64,000 bases of DNA from Otatea glauca (GCA_036346275.1 CM070711.1:53726192-53790191); one strand, 5' to 3'; positions 42,764-56,199 are shown, counted from the stretch's first letter. The notes: generated from the sequence alone by a model not told the origin. Program-made: numbers and translations.

Positions 42764-45700
42764 TTTTGACAGGTCGAACTAGACTGCCTTGGACAGGCAG
42801 CTGCCCATCCTGATCGGGCAGACTGATGAGTTCATTAATGAACACATCAAGGTAAGTTCTAAGAAATTTCTTTGGTTATTTTTATACTAATTGTCTTTTG
42901 TGCTTAACAATTGAACCTTTTCTTTTAGATGAATGGTCGGAAGCGAGCTGCTGAACATGCTAAGGTCTCAGCCTTGGCTCCGCTGTAACATCCCAAATTT
43001 TGCTTTTATTGAATTTATTATGCTTTTTCCTTATTTATGAATTTTTTGGGATTTTATTTAATTGATTTTGCATTTATTTGATCAAGTCTTTTGCTATCTT
43101 TTATTTACTTAGTGAAAAATATTGATGATCTTTTGTTGGAATTATTTTATTTGGGTTCTAAATGTCTTAAAGTATTTTCTGCTTTTTCGTCACTGTTCAT
43201 GTTTAGCCGTGTCCTTCTAATCTGAATTGAACCGCGTAGAGTCAAACACGTAGCGATGGTATTATCTAGCCACGTGTCCACCGCTTTAGCCTCCGTTTGC
43301 CAAATCTTGACTACCGATTTCAAATCGTGCAGAAACGATCGCACCGCACGCCGGGCCAATCCTTTGCTGCCTCATGTCGTACGAGAACCGAGGCGTTGCC
43401 ACTGTCGATTGCCGCTTACGTCATCGCCTTTGTTCTCTGCTGTCCGATTTAGCGTGAACAGTTGAGGTCTCTGCCGTCGCGTGTCTTAATCGCGTCCGTT
43501 GGTTTGTGCCACGTGTCATCAATCAAATGGTAGCACATGTGCTGCTTGTGTCAGTCGGTGCAAGGGCACAGTGCCACCAGTCCACCGTGGGCCAGCGCCG
43601 ACCGTGGACCGAGTCCATACGCCGGTGACGCGTGTCGCACTGTGGTTGCACCGCGTGTCAGCATCTGATTGGGTCACGTGTCTGCTGACGCCACAACTCG
43701 ATTTTTCTTTAGAAAATTAATTTGCCAAAAAGCGTATTCGGTGCTGATGTCAGCATGACGTCATAAATGCTATTTTTCCATACAAAAGTAATTCGGTTTT
43801 TCCAATTTTTTGATTTATCTTTTATTTCAAACTTTGAATAGCTCCGATTAGGGTGATTCCAATTTCTAAAATCAAGCTCTATTTAATGGTGAATTTTATT
43901 TAATTTTTTGAGTTGATCTTGCTCTCTGTTTTTTGTATTTATTGTTTTCTCTTTCGTGATGCGTAGACGTCGAGTTGCCCGGTGAGTTTTTGGTTGAGGA
44001 GCCAGCACCCGAGCAAGGTCCAGAGCAAGAGTCAGAGCTATTTGAAGTCATGTTGTGCTTTGATCATGTTGAACCTATGTTTAAAATATTATATTGTTTC
44101 AATGTATTCCGTACTAATTCAATTATTACTTGTTTTAATTATGTTGGGTATTGTTATTCATCCAATTGTGACATATCCACCTTGCCATATCGTATGTCGT
44201 ATTTCAAGAGGGGGCCCCTGGATGTGGTAACCAGTCCCACCAGTGTTGAAACCTTAGCGGGCTGTACTGGGTTTAGATAGGCATTGGAAAGGCTTTGTTA
44301 TAATCACTCGCCTTTGTGGTGTATGGTTGTATCTTGTGGGTAAAGTGTATAACCTCTACAGAGTGTAAAATCTATTCGAATAGCCGTGCTCATGGTATTG
44401 AGCATTTCTCGGCGATTACAGTCTAGGGTTAGATTTTGTTAAAACAAATGTGGATATAGATGTTGAAATGTGGAATAAGGTATGAGTTGGTTAGTGGAAA
44501 ACAAATGAGAAATTTATTATTATTATTATTTATTTTACTATTTTTAATCTACTTATGCTATTCCTTTACAAATGTTGCCTTATGCAAAATAACCATATTA
44601 GCCTATCATTTCTAATAAGCCATGCATATAGTATATTAGACTTGCATTATGTGCACGACTTGTTGAGTGCTTTATGTACTCACCCCCTTGCAACAAACCA
44701 TCACTAGTTGGAGAAGAAGCAACACCTGCTTTTGAGGAAGAGTATCTGGAAGAGGCGAATAACTAGGGTTCGAACCTTGTCAGTTGCCTGTGGCAGATTG
44801 AAGGGTTTTCTACGCTTATGTTTATTTTCGTTGCTGTTTATTTACTTTTCAGTATTAGCCCTGCGAGGCATACTCATGTAAGGTTGATCATAAGGTCGTT
44901 CAACAGTTATATTTAATATTGATGAAGTCTTTATTATGTTACTGTTGAGTATGATTGTGATATTCATTAATGTTGAGCCTGTGCGCACTAGCTTGATCCT
45001 GGACTAGTGCAAAATAGACAGAGGGTCCGAGTTTGCATATTCGGGTCTCGACATCCGCCGACCAAGAAGATTAAGATCTCAACTAGAGGTGCTTCAAAGG
45101 TGACGAATCTTGCCACCGTTGAGACTAGTGCTGATCTGACCAGCACTAGCCTAGCCCTAGTGTCACCAAGTGCTATGTGTTCCAAGCGTGCACATGGCCA
45201 GGCACAAGATAAGAGGGTTTCTTTCACTGCGGGGACATAGACAAGGACATCATCCCAAGTGCGCTACAAAAAATGGTTCAACCGCAATTGGGATTGTCCA
45301 TATAGACATCTTCCAATATTTCCTTTTGTTTAGGGTGAAAGTGAGGATTCATAGGATAATGTTCCGCTGATTATAAGGAGGAAAAATAAGACTCCTGACC
45401 TGGATGTTAGGACATCGTCTCTTCCTTTACTATCCTGGGATATAGACTCAGTACTTCAATGCAGGTTTGTAATTTTCCTCTTTTTTTGTTTTTTGAGTAC
45501 TTGTCTTCAGAATCTAAGAGTCTTTTTTTTCATGTTGTTTTTATTCCCCAGGAAACTGCTCCTGATTCATTTGTGGATCAGGATGTGGCTGCCCATACTG
45601 GTATTGAGGTCAACCTGCTGGTCACCTTGGCGACAACCAGTGAGGAACAAGCCTTAGTACCAACTAGAGATACTCCAATCAGTGGGCAAGTAAATCCACC

Positions 45701-47115
45701 TAGTGTCAAAGGTGAAAATCCCTTGACTGCTGATGGTGAACCACTAGTTGGTCAAGGTCCATCAACTACGGATGAGGTTGATCCCCCTTTCGTGATGGCG
45801 ACTAAGGTGGTTGGGACGACCACTGTTGTTCAAGAGACTTGTGATACTAGGGAGATCGAAGACCTCCCTATTATAGTTAAGGAAACTCTGGTCGTTCCAA
45901 CCAGTGAAGCTGAGGAGATGGAAGTAATGCCTGACAAGGCAATAACTACTGACATCGTTAATCCAGTGGTTTTGCCACGAGCATCTATCTCTAATCGCCT
46001 TGATCATTAAGGCTTCAAGCAAGTTTTTGATAACTTGCAAGCAAAGGTATTCATCTAATCCTCTTTTTTCTTTTAAAGAATAGAGAGGAAAGGTTATTTT
46101 GATTCATTTGATGCTTTGCTTTTTACAGCATTCACAAGAACTATTCGACCTGTTAGGTTGGTAGGCAAAGATATTGGCTAAAGCCAAATTAGAAAAAAAA
46201 GTAAGAATAAGATTTATTGTTGTTTTTTTCTCTTTTCTCTATCCTTTTTTTGTTCTGACATAACTGTTTTGACACAGACAAAGAGAACAAATGAAAGAAT
46301 TAGAGAAGCAACTCCTGGTGGCTCAGAATACCACCAAGGGTTATAAATTTGATCTTGTCGCGGCTACCGACAAGGTCAAATACCATGAAGAAAAGACTGC
46401 TAGACTCCATGAGGCCTTTAAGAGATATGAGGATAAGGTCCAAAGGCTCTCCGAAGAGTACAAAATTGCTCTTCAGACAAAGGAGACTGAAATAGCAGGT
46501 AAGAACAAAGTTCTGACCTACTTTAAATTCATTTTAGGAAAACTGAAAGTAATTTTTAATTTAAACTTTGTAGAGTTAAAAAATTCAATAAAAACCAGAG
46601 AATCTCAACTTTCCGCATGGGAAGAACAGAGAATGAAGGCAGATGAGCAAAGGTCGGTGATGAAGAATGAAATAGATAGACTAATCGACCGGTTAAAGCT
46701 CTTTGTAAAGAACTTGACCATAGTTTAGAGAGGTAGGAAAACCACTCTGAACTTTATTTTTGAACAACTTCATAAAATCGCCACAGATTTAAAGGGAAAA
46801 GAAGTAAAACTTACAACTCCTGATCCATCGGTTGATGACCTGGTTGTGGGGTGAACGACCAATTGAAGATCATCCAAACAAAATCTCTGCAATGGCGCAG
46901 ACTATCAAGACAACATTATGAGCATCAATCACTGTCCAAGTAGGTACCCTCTTCCTCAAGTTGAGGCACATCTACAAGGATGTTATTGAGTTGGAGAAAT
47001 TGGCGTCCGACCTGAAGCTTAGTACTCAAGAAAAGATTACAAGAAATGTGCAGAAATAGCCTTTGCTGTTGAGACATACATGAACAATGTAAAGATTATA
47101 TTCAAGCAACATGTA
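42764..47115 (+). pseudogene. Antisense extra gene of Tat element C (coiled-coil protein), several exons
   Basis: Exon traces with GT/AG borders: one ending DEFINEHIK at 42851 (donor GTAAGT); 42929-42983 continuing at 45059-45237 (MNGRKRAAEHAKVSALAP, then PTKKIKISTRGA, a basic NLS-like stretch); about 45333-45463 (VPLIIRRKNKTPDLDVRTSS); 45552-46009 (acidic, Val/Thr-rich); and 46279-46730 (KELEKQLLVAQNTTKGYKFD and EEKTARLHEAFKRYEDKVQR, coiled coil). It converges on pol, as the antisense gene of maize Grande does. Stops (45238-45240, 46008-46010) and an LTR in an exon disable it. N-terminal domain not recognised; function unknown. Confidence 0.6.
42984..45053 (+). mobile_element. Solo LTR, 2070 bp, TSD TCCGC
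   Basis: TGTAACATCCCAAATTTTGC...TTCGGGTCTCGACA, flanked by TCCGC at 42979-42983 and 45054-45058. It has the same block order as LTR A/B, including CTATTCGAATAG (44372-44383) and TTGTTGAGTGCTTTATGTAC (about 44659-44690), but is a third shorter. A TTA microsatellite lies at 44515-44533. It landed in the exon MNGRKRAAEH... of the antisense gene. Confidence 0.9.
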
Positions 47116-47555
47116 TGATCTATTTGAATGAATGAAAGGATCTGTGTACATATTCTTCTGAGTATATCACTAGCACCCAACTGTTTGTGTACTAAACAAC
47201 AATATGTTCGGAATACAAATAGTTATATGATTGATGACCTCTTCCTTTCATATAGTACTTGGTGTTAACTACCAGCAAATTGGAGATAAGGCCATTCTAA
47301 CGAGTTTCAATGCAGTAAGGACTGGCTTACAAGAAAATTCTCTATTAGATGTTATCTCACAATCTGACCAGCAATCTTGCACGTTGTTTATAGAGAGGTC
47401 GGACAAATTATGACTTTGTGAATTCCCAGAGAATTATCAGAATAGACACAATTTTGATATACAACAGTTAAGGAGATACCTTATGTAAATGAAAAATGAA
47501 ACTTATTTACACAAAAAAAACCTGTGAATATGCTGAATGTTCCAAGTGTTTGACA
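47116..47555. other. Spacer between antisense gene and integrase of element C
   Basis: AT-rich; the short ORF at 47231-47413 has no recognisable motif. Confidence 0.5.
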
Positions 47556-47559
47556 GAAT

Positions 47560-48480
47560 TCTTCCATCTTCCATAGCAAGTCAAACCGAACCTAGTCGCG
47601 TAATAGATAACTTATGCAAGTTAGACTGATTATGGATATTCCTTAGAACCAAGTGTCCCACATTTAGTGTTTGTGGTTGAACTCTTTTGTTGTAACATCT
47701 TCTTAAGCCTTGTAAATGGGCTGCTGACCTGATAAGTGCTCAATCTCGCTTTTCTTCTAAGATATTGATATCATATTCGTGCTAGTCGTCTTGATTAACT
47801 TGTTCTTAGAGAGAAGTCTGTGTATAACCTAAATGAATCTCATTTGTCAACACGGATTTAGCTCCGTAGACCAGTTGAAAAGGTGTTTCTCCTGTTGCTT
47901 TACTGGTCATTATACGAGCATTTGGTAAGACAATCAAATGCTCTTTTCTTTATACCTTGTATAATTTGGCCTTTAGCTCTTTCAACTACTTCATTACTCT
48001 GAGGATGAGCGACTGAAGTATAGCAAATTTTGTGCCTATTTCATCACAATAGTCTTGAAACAGACCACTAATGAATTGTGATCGTTTATCAGTAATTAGC
48101 CTACTAGGTACACCAAATCTAGAAACTATGTTTTTCACAAAGAATTTTTTCGCTGCCTGAGCCATAATAAAGGCCACAGGCTCAGCTTTAATCCATTTTG
48201 TGAATGTATCAATCGCAACAAATATAAATTTGAATACATTAGTTGCCTTAGTAAAGGACCTACTATGTCAATTCCCCATGTCGCAAATGGCCATGACAAA
48301 GGTATGATTTGCAATTGATTAGCAGTTAAATGTACTTATCGAGCATGAAAATGGCATTGCTCACAAGTTTTTACAACATGCAAGGCATCTTGCAAAGCAG
48401 TGGGCCAATAAAAATCTTGTCGGAAAGCTTTACCAACCAATGTTCTATATAAAGCATGTGCTCCACACAAGCCCCCATGT
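47560..48480 (-). pseudogene. Element C integrase, degenerate
   Basis: Reading leftward: FYWPTALQDALHVVKTCEQC and HFHAR (zinc domain), GIDIVGP-like catalytic core, then 48177-47986 FFVKNIVSRFGVPSRLITDK, RSQFISGLFQDYCDEIGTKF, with TDKRSQF replacing the usual TDNGTQF so that Gly and Asn are lost. Stops and frameshifts throughout. The match to Tat-lineage integrase is clear. Confidence 0.83.
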
Positions 48481-48779
48481 ATCCCATTAAGCAATATTTC
48501 CCCTATTTTTGGGTTATGCAGCGCATGAGAATACCATGTGTTCCCTTTCTAAATAGAGTATTGTCGAGAATTTTATACATTCGTGCGTTTTGAACTAATC
48601 TGTCCTTTTCATGAATATACTCAGGAAGTGTCCTATTTTCTAGATAGGCTTTAAATGATTTAGCCCAATCTAAATTCTACTCAAGGACTTTGACCTCTAT
48701 GCTGGTCGGGAATTTTTCTATGGATGTGTCTATAGAAGGTTTAGATAGATATTCAAGAAACACACCTGTTGGGACAGGT

Positions 48780-49200
48780 GATCGTGAGGAACCCAGTTTT
48801 GATAACTCGTCCACTAAGATATTATCCTTTCGCGGTATATAGTGGACTTCGAAATGACTGAAGTATATCTCTAACTTCCTTACTTCATCCAGGCCATTAC
48901 CTCATCGGATGTCCTATATTCCTTGCTAACCTGGTTTACGACTAATTGTGAATCGTCCACCGCAAGAAGCCGATGGACTCCAATGGATTTTGCTGCTCGG
49001 AGCCTAGATAGAAGACTTTCGTACTCTACTACATTATTAGCAACAAGGAATTGTATTTAGATTACATATTTTAACTGGCCGCCTTGAGGCGTAACCAATA
49101 CTATACCAGCCCTTGAGCATTTTATTTCTCTAGAACCGTCAAAGTACAATTTCCAATGATCGGTATCAGTTGTATCCTCTTTTATAGAGGGTTCACTATT
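48780..49200 (-). pseudogene. Element C second RNase H (archaeal-type aRH)
   Basis: Frames read WKLYFDGSREIKCSRAGIVL (first Asp), VEYESLLSRLRAAKSIGVHR (Glu), LLAVDDSQLVVNQVSKEY (Asp) and YIPRKDNILVDELSKLGSSR. This second RNase H between RNase H and integrase is characteristic of Tat elements. Broken by a stop near 49055 and others. Confidence 0.8.
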
Positions 49201-49203
49201 TGT

Positions 49204-49480
49204 TCATTCAGTGATAAAATCTGCTAAAATTTGGGACTTAATTGCTGTTTGGGCTATGAAATGGATATCGAATGATCCAAGTTCAACTGCCCAGTTAGCA
49301 ATCCGTCTGGTTGCGTCTTGGTTATGTAAGGTACTTCCCAAGGCAAAAGATGATGGTATTGTAATATGATGAGATTGGAAATAATATCTCAATTTCCTAG
49401 AAGTCATTAATAGAGCGTAAAACAATTTTTGAACTTGAGGGTATCACTCCTTAGGTCCGTGTAAAACTTCGCTGACGTAA
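49204..49480 (-). pseudogene. Element C RNase H C-terminal part
   Basis: MFYALLMTSRKLRYYFQSHH, ITIPSSFALGSTLHNQDATR, RIANWAVELGSFDIHFIAQT and AIKSQILADFITE are the end of the canonical Gypsy RNase H of Tat elements, in one open frame of 73 codons. Confidence 0.85.
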
Positions 49481-50209
49481 TAAACAGGTTTCTGAACCTG
49501 ATCTCATTCAACAATTAGTACAACACTGACTACATTATTAGAAGCCGCAAAATACACCAACAAAGGTTCTCCAGGGTTGGGTGAGACCAGAGTGGGTGGG
49601 CTTTGTAAATAAATTTTATGTCATTAAAGGCTTTGCTCGCTTCATCCGACCAATGGAATTTGTTGTGTTTTCTAATTACCTTAAAGAAAGGCAAACAACG
49701 CTCTCTTGATCTTGAGATAAAACGAGTGAGAGTATCCATCTAACCAATTAAACCTTGAACTTCCTTTAGTGTAGAAGGTGGTTTCAAGGATTCAATGGCC
49801 TGAATCTTCTCAGGATTTATTTCAATACCTCATGAACAAACAAGAAAACCAAGCAACTTTCCAGAAGAAACACTAAAGACACACTTTTCTGGATTAAGCT
49901 TAATTTAATATTTATTTAGAATATTGAAGGTTTCACCAAGTCTGACAAATGATTAGAGCTATTCTTGCTCTATACAACGAGATCATCAACATAAGCTTCA
50001 ATGCTTGCCCTATTTGACTATAGAAAGTCTTCTGCATAAAGCGCATGGTACGTGGCTCTAGTATTTTTCAATCCAAATGGCATCTTCTTGTAACAGTAGA
50101 CATCGAACGATGTTACGAAGGAAGTCTTCTCTTCATCTGCACTTGCCATGCTAATTTGATGATAACCTGGGTATGCATCCAGGAAACTCATCAATTCACA
50201 ACCCGCTGT
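49481..50209 (-). pseudogene. Element C reverse transcriptase, C-terminal two thirds
   Basis: From the right: CELMSFLDAYPGYHQISMAS, EEKTSFVTSFDVYCYKKMPF, GLKNTRATYHALYAE and IEAYVDDLVV; the catalytic YVDD is retained (about 49980-50010). Then LTRFISRSRERCLPFFKVIR and WSDEASKAFNDIK (connection). It is cut at 50209 exactly between DSTA and GCELMSF codons by a solo LTR. Confidence 0.87.
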
Positions 50210-53200
50210 TGTAACATCCCGTAAAATTTAAAAATATGAAAAATGAAGAGATTGAAATTTAAAAATTGAATTGAATAAATATTTCAATTGGAATCAAGAT
50301 TTTGATTTTTAAACAATATCTTTTCTTCTTTTCTTGTATTCTAATCTGAAGAAAAGAAAGATTTCCTTTATTAAAAGTATTTCTTCCAAAACAAACAAAA
50401 TATAAAAATAAATTTGAGATATAATATTTAATTTGGATTTTAATTTCTTGAGTTTTCTAAATTATTGATTTACCTTGAGTTTTTGTTCTAAAAGAAAAAG
50501 TTATATATATTGATATGGTAAATGGTAAAGGTAAAAAGATAAAAATCTAAAACCAATAAAATTTGTAAAAATCTTAGATATGTCCCAGATCTATCCAGAT
50601 CCTGATTATGCAACTTGTACTGATCTGGAATAATTAAATAAATTAAAAAGACAAAAATAACCCTATCTAGATACCCTGAACCGATCTTGTAAGAATTCTT
50701 TAGAAGTCTGTATGACTTTACCTGAGTTAAAATTTTAACCATACCAAGATCTTAACCTTAACCATTCCTGGTAAAAATATCATAAATTTATCTCTCCATT
50801 TGATAATTTTTGAAATTCAAAAACAGACAATCAGAAAACTGAAAATTTCAATGTCAGAATTATTAAAACTAAAATATACAATATAAAAATATTAAAATTT
50901 TACATAATCTACATAATGACATTTTAGAACTACATAAAAAGTTTCATAAAATAATAATCAGATATTGAATCCCAATTAAATAAAATTCATAATCAACAGA
51001 AAATAACAACTATGCATTGTTAGATTTATATAAATATTTTTATAAATAATTGTCATCTGAAAATTTTACTGGACCATAACCTTTACCTTGCAGACCTCTG
51101 CAAAAATTATCCCAAAATATTGAGTCGGTTTCATGACCTAGTCCAATGAATCTATCCCGTGCTGTCGAGAGTTTTCGGCAGAATTCTCCTCTTTTCTCTC
51201 TCCGACATGTGGGCCCATTCCTTAACTCGGTCCCACAAACCAGACTGAACCGCCTTTCTCCTTCAGTCGCTGCCAGCCGTGCCCCACCCGTCAGCTCAGT
51301 CTTCTCCCTGTCCTCTGCCTTCTTTCTCGCGTAGACACAGCCGGCACCGCCCTTCGGTTCCTTTATCCCCATCCCGCCGCAATTCACAGATCAAGTCGCC
51401 AACCTGCTTCTCCTCTGTCTCCCCACTGCTGCCATGGCCAAATTGCCTGTACCTTGCGTCGAAGAAACCCCGCACCCGCAACTCCATTCACCACCTCTGC
51501 CGAAACACTGCCGCGACAGAACGCCGCAAATGATTTCTCTGCCACGGCATGATTTGGGCAGCAAGTTGCAACTCAGCTGAACCATCGATTGCTCCAAACT
51601 TCCACGGCAGCCTTTTCTCTAGAAATTCGCCGCCACGACAGCTAAAACTCCACTCGGCCTCCACCTTCTTCCTCAGTTCCGGCGATCAACCGAAAAGAGG
51701 GGAAAACCCCAATTGATCAATTCAGCGAATTTCCAACCGAATCATTTGGCCCGAAGCCCCCTCATAGCACCCAGCACCACCTTTCGACTCCAGTCGAAGC
51801 TCTTCTCCCTCGGCGAGTCGCCGCACCAGGATTTCTTCCTCCGCCGTCGACCCCGCTCAGTGAGAGCCTCCCTTGGTCATTCATTTTCTTTGCTAAGCCC
51901 AAAAATAGAACCTACTGATACTCGTTCTGGTGAAGATGCACTTCGGGAACTCGAGATCTTGCTCCGCCGCCGTTCGGCCATGGCCCTCCGCCGCCTCCCT
52001 CCGATGGCAGAGCAACTCCGGCCATCTCCGACCAAGCTAGCACCTCCCCTGGGTTCGCACGGACACCCTGGTGCTCAAGGTGGAGTCGATTTCTCTTCTC
52101 AGCCTTCCTTCGTCGCCGGCGAGCCACGGTCGCGCCTCCTCTGCCTTGTGACGCTAACAGGCGGGGCACTCTTATCAGTCTCTCGCGAGCGCAAGCCACT
52201 GCCGAGCGGTCCCGCGCGTCAGCCTCAGTCTCGCGCGCAGCCTCTCGCTGCCAAACCGGGCCCAGCCGTCAGCGCCTTAATCCAGTTAAGCCCAAAAGCG
52301 GAAAGCGTATTCGGAGCCCGAAGGCGCATTTTCCATTTTTGGTAATATTTCAAATGCTTATAAGTTTTGAACCATTAGTCCAAATGAGATGAAGTAAATT
52401 TATAAATTCATGATAAATCCTGTATATTTATAATATGCAAAAATATTTTGAGAATGAACTATATTTAAATTTTAAATTCAATTTAAAGAAAAGGATCAAA
52501 ATATGTCATGTATAGAATTTTCACAAATGAGCTCCAATTTGAATGAAACAAATTTTGATAGAAACCTTAAGTCCTCAGGAACCTAAATATGCAGAATTAT
52601 TTAGGTTTTGATTTGATTTACATCATTTCCTAAAGTAAATTGCTTCTAATGCATTAAATATTCAAATATGAATATCTTTTACAAAAATGATTCAAATCAT
52701 ATCAAATTAGTTCCTATGTGTTTATAAATTAGTAGTATACTTATATATACAAAAATATTTAGAATTGGAACTAGTTGAATTAAATTTGAAGATAGATTAC
52801 TTTCCAATGTATAGAAATCAAAATAAAGATAACTTAAAACATACAAGTGCAAATAATGGTAAAATGATTCCTAGGTCTTTAATAAAACCATAATACCCCT
52901 GTTATGCAAGAATATCTCTTGTTTGTGCAGATTTGGATTAAGTACATATTAAATCTTAATGTTTACTTATATGGAAAACATCTCGGATAAAAGCAAAATA
53001 TTGCATAACCAATGTCAAAACACTCTTAGTGATATCCCCTGCTTATGCCTAAAAAATGGATAAATTATTCTGTAAGGTGTAGTCGCAAACTGAGAACTAA
53101 AACTGAACCTTTATCGTGTAAACTATAAAACTAATTAAGCATTTTCAGTAGCCAGTAAAACATCTCGTCTTAATGAAAATTTTATCAAGATCAGTTTAGA

Positions 53201-55657
53201 AATAATATTTAGGGTATGTACTACCATAATATAAAAAAATATTTTATTTTCAACTTGCTTTGCATCTGAATCCGGCTAACCTAATACCCTTAAGTAATAT
53301 GGTTGTCATAACCCTTAATAACGTATAAGCTCTTTCAACAATGAATATGACGTCTCGTCTAAACACTAAAATGTGTGAAATTAGCTTGGAAATGTTCTTC
53401 AAAGTATAGACTATAATATTCTGAAGAAATAATCTTATTTCAATATATTTTGCATATAAATCCTACTAGCCAAATAACCTTAAGTATTATGTTTTATGAA
53501 CTCAATTATATGAGTAAGCAAACTTTGTAATAATGAACAAATATGTAATTAAGATATTCGTATCACCAGAACCTTCTTAAAAAAACTATAAATAAATCCA
53601 GTAACCTAGCTCAATAGATCTAACATATTCCAATTCATTTCTTATGCAAAATCAATTAAAAAGGATTAAGTGTTATTCATTTATAGCTTTCAGCTCAATT
53701 GTCTAATATGTTAATTCTAGTAATCCAAATAATTTTAGCATCTATAATTTGAAGATATAAATGCAAGAATTCATAATTTTAGCCTCTTGAATTCGTAATT
53801 CAAGAATAGATAATCTATCAAAGAAACCATGCTTGTTCATCATAAAAGTCATTAACAATATGTTTGTATAATTATCTAAATCATAAGATCTAGAAATCAT
53901 TTAATCCAAACCCTAAAACATTCCTGTTTTCTGCAATGAATCTTTATTTGATTTTTTGTCTGTTTTCTTTTTGCCCTTATTGAAGTTGGATACTTGCTAT
54001 ATTTTCGATTGAACGACGTGTAGAATCCGACGTTGCTACTTCCGTCGTTGCCTCCGTCAGCTTCGTCTTCGTCTTCGTCGTAAGCAATGAATAAGCAAGG
54101 CAAGCACCCCCCTTTGATCATATTGATCCCAGTTTTATAAATGTTTTCATTAAATGTTTTACTGCATACTTTATTTTATTAAAGTCTGCTATGTGACGGG
54201 TATTGATAGTTGTACCTGTAGTATTATATAACTTCCTTGATAAGTATGGATTTGTGAACCTTGATAACTCTAAAATAACTTAGACAATAATTAATGTCAA
54301 TTTGGGTTAATCACACTTAGTGTTATGCTTAGCCATGCTTAAAGCAACATAAAACTTTGACATCATTAAAAATGTTGGATGTGACATTTAATGGGTATGA
54401 CCTTTCTTATGGTTGGTATTTTGGTTGGAAAATGAAAATAAAACTATGGTTTAGATGCGGGCAATTATTGGCAATAGCCGGAAGTGCATGTCTTTGCACG
54501 TAGTGTAGGGTGGAGATTATTGCCCGTGTCGAGTTAAGGACCGAACTATGGGCTGTTTTCAGGCCAAGAATTACCGTACAACCACAAGTGCTGGTATGGG
54601 ACAGCCTTAAACCAATTAAGTTATCTAGTTTAACTCTGCACTTTGGAAGGCTGGAGCAGTACGAGCTGTTTCTTAATGAATTGCTCGAAGGGACGTCCAC
54701 ACCGAGGTGATCATGGATCAAACATTTACCGATACATCGGTGTACGCGCGCGACTGGGAAGTTCCATCATTTCTATGCTCGAGTTCTTACGCCATAGTAT
54801 GGGTTTAACGTCCGAGCTGGTGCAAAGTTAACCTAGGTAATGTAAAGGTTTCCGTCATGAACATTCTGGCCACTACGCCAAAGGTGCGTGAACTATGCGG
54901 CAAAAGGAAAAGGTCATGACTTGTGGGTAAAGATGTACACCTCTGCAGAGTGTAAAACTAATCGATTATCCGTACCCGCGGTTATGGGAACTTGGTAAAG
55001 TCATCACATAGTTAGCTATTTTTATTTTAATAAAGTTGGGTTCTACCGTGTGTCGGCAATTCCTACTGTGTATCAGTGGGAATGGTTTGTGGATATGGTC
55101 AGGATACCCAGGTTCATGATTTCACTTACACGTACTTTACATACTGTTATTTCAGTATTAAATTACTTTTACTTAAGATTTGTTTTGCAATCTACTATTC
55201 TGTATTTACATTTCAAATTGGCTTTATGCAAACTAACCATACTAGCCTTTCCTTTGAAATGGCTTGCATATATAATAGGCTTTGCAAAAGTCTTGCGGAG
55301 TACGAAAGTACTCACCCTTGCTTAAATGTTGTTTTTAGGTGAAGAATCAGATTAGTCCGATGCAACATAATTATCGCATGATTTGGGATATTGACGATGA
55401 AGCTTTTCTAGGGATTATACCTTGTCAGTTGTCTGAGGGTTGGATGGGCACACTACAAGAATTTTAATCCTTTCCGCTGCACTTCACTCTGTATTGTAAG
55501 ATTTTATTGTATAAATTACCAATATCATTTGTAATGAAGAGTGTGGATGTGATATCAATTGTTGTAAATGTGCGTGCTAGCCACTGATCATAGGACTAGT
55601 ACTGTATGCACATGAGATTTCCATTTTTGCATTTATGTAAAAATGGGGGTCATTACA
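50210..55657 (+). mobile_element. Solo LTR, 5448 bp, TSD GCTGT, inside RT of element C
   Basis: TGTAACATCCCGTAAAATTT...GGGGTCATTACA, flanked by GCTGT at 50205-50209 and 55658-55662. It contains the LTR blocks CTCTGCAGAG (54941-54950), TAATCGATTA (54959-54968) and GTACTCACCCTTGCTT (about 55308), and a GC-rich block at 51150-52330, in the same order as LTRs A/B. No primer site, polypurine tract or pol remains are present, so it is read as one very long solo LTR; ORFs at 51040-52345 are compositional. Confidence 0.82.
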
Positions 55658-55662
55658 GCTGT

Positions 55663-55930
55663 TGAGTCCACCAGTTGGTCGATTTGGGGTAAAGAAAAAT
55701 CATCTTTTGGACAAGCTTTATTTAAACGGGTAAAATCAATGCACATTCGCCATTTACCGTTTGCTATCTTGACCATAACTGGATTCGCAAGCCAATCAGG
55801 ATGATCAACTTCACGAATGAAACCAGCTTCCAAGAGTTTATTCAACTCTTGTCAGATGGCTTCTTGCCGATCAGGAGTGAATCGCCGCAGCTTCTACTTC
55901 ACTGGTTGTATGTAAGATCGTATGGCTAAC
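55663..55930 (-). pseudogene. Element C reverse transcriptase, N-terminal part
   Basis: MNKLLEAGFIREVDHPDWLA, NPVMVKIANGKWRMCIDFTR and LNKACPKDDFSLPQIDQLVD are the fingers/palm start of Tat RT, ending at the LTR insertion at DSTA. One open frame of 70 codons. Confidence 0.88.
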
Positions 55931-56199
55931 ATGTGCTCTATTACTTCCATTGGGACTCTAGGCATGTCATATGGTTTCCACGCAAATACATTTGCGTTTG
56001 CTCAGAAGAAAGCAATAAGCGTGTCTTCCTATTTGGCATCCATTGACGATCCTATCCAAACGGCCTTCGACTGGTTAGCAGGATCAATGAAAACTTCTCT
56101 TGTTTGTTCATTGGGTTGAGGAGTTATCTTCAACTTCTCTGTCTTGTTAGATTTACAAGACTTTTTTGCATCATTAGTATTACTTAATGGTAATTGATC

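Noticed and set aside
47231..47413. 60-codon ORF as an additional gene of element C
   Set aside because: No motif; lies in AT-rich spacer between convergent antisense gene and integrase.
51040..52345. ORFs up to 210 codons
   Set aside because: GC-rich part of the 5.45-kb solo LTR; Pro/Ser/Arg-rich without motifs.
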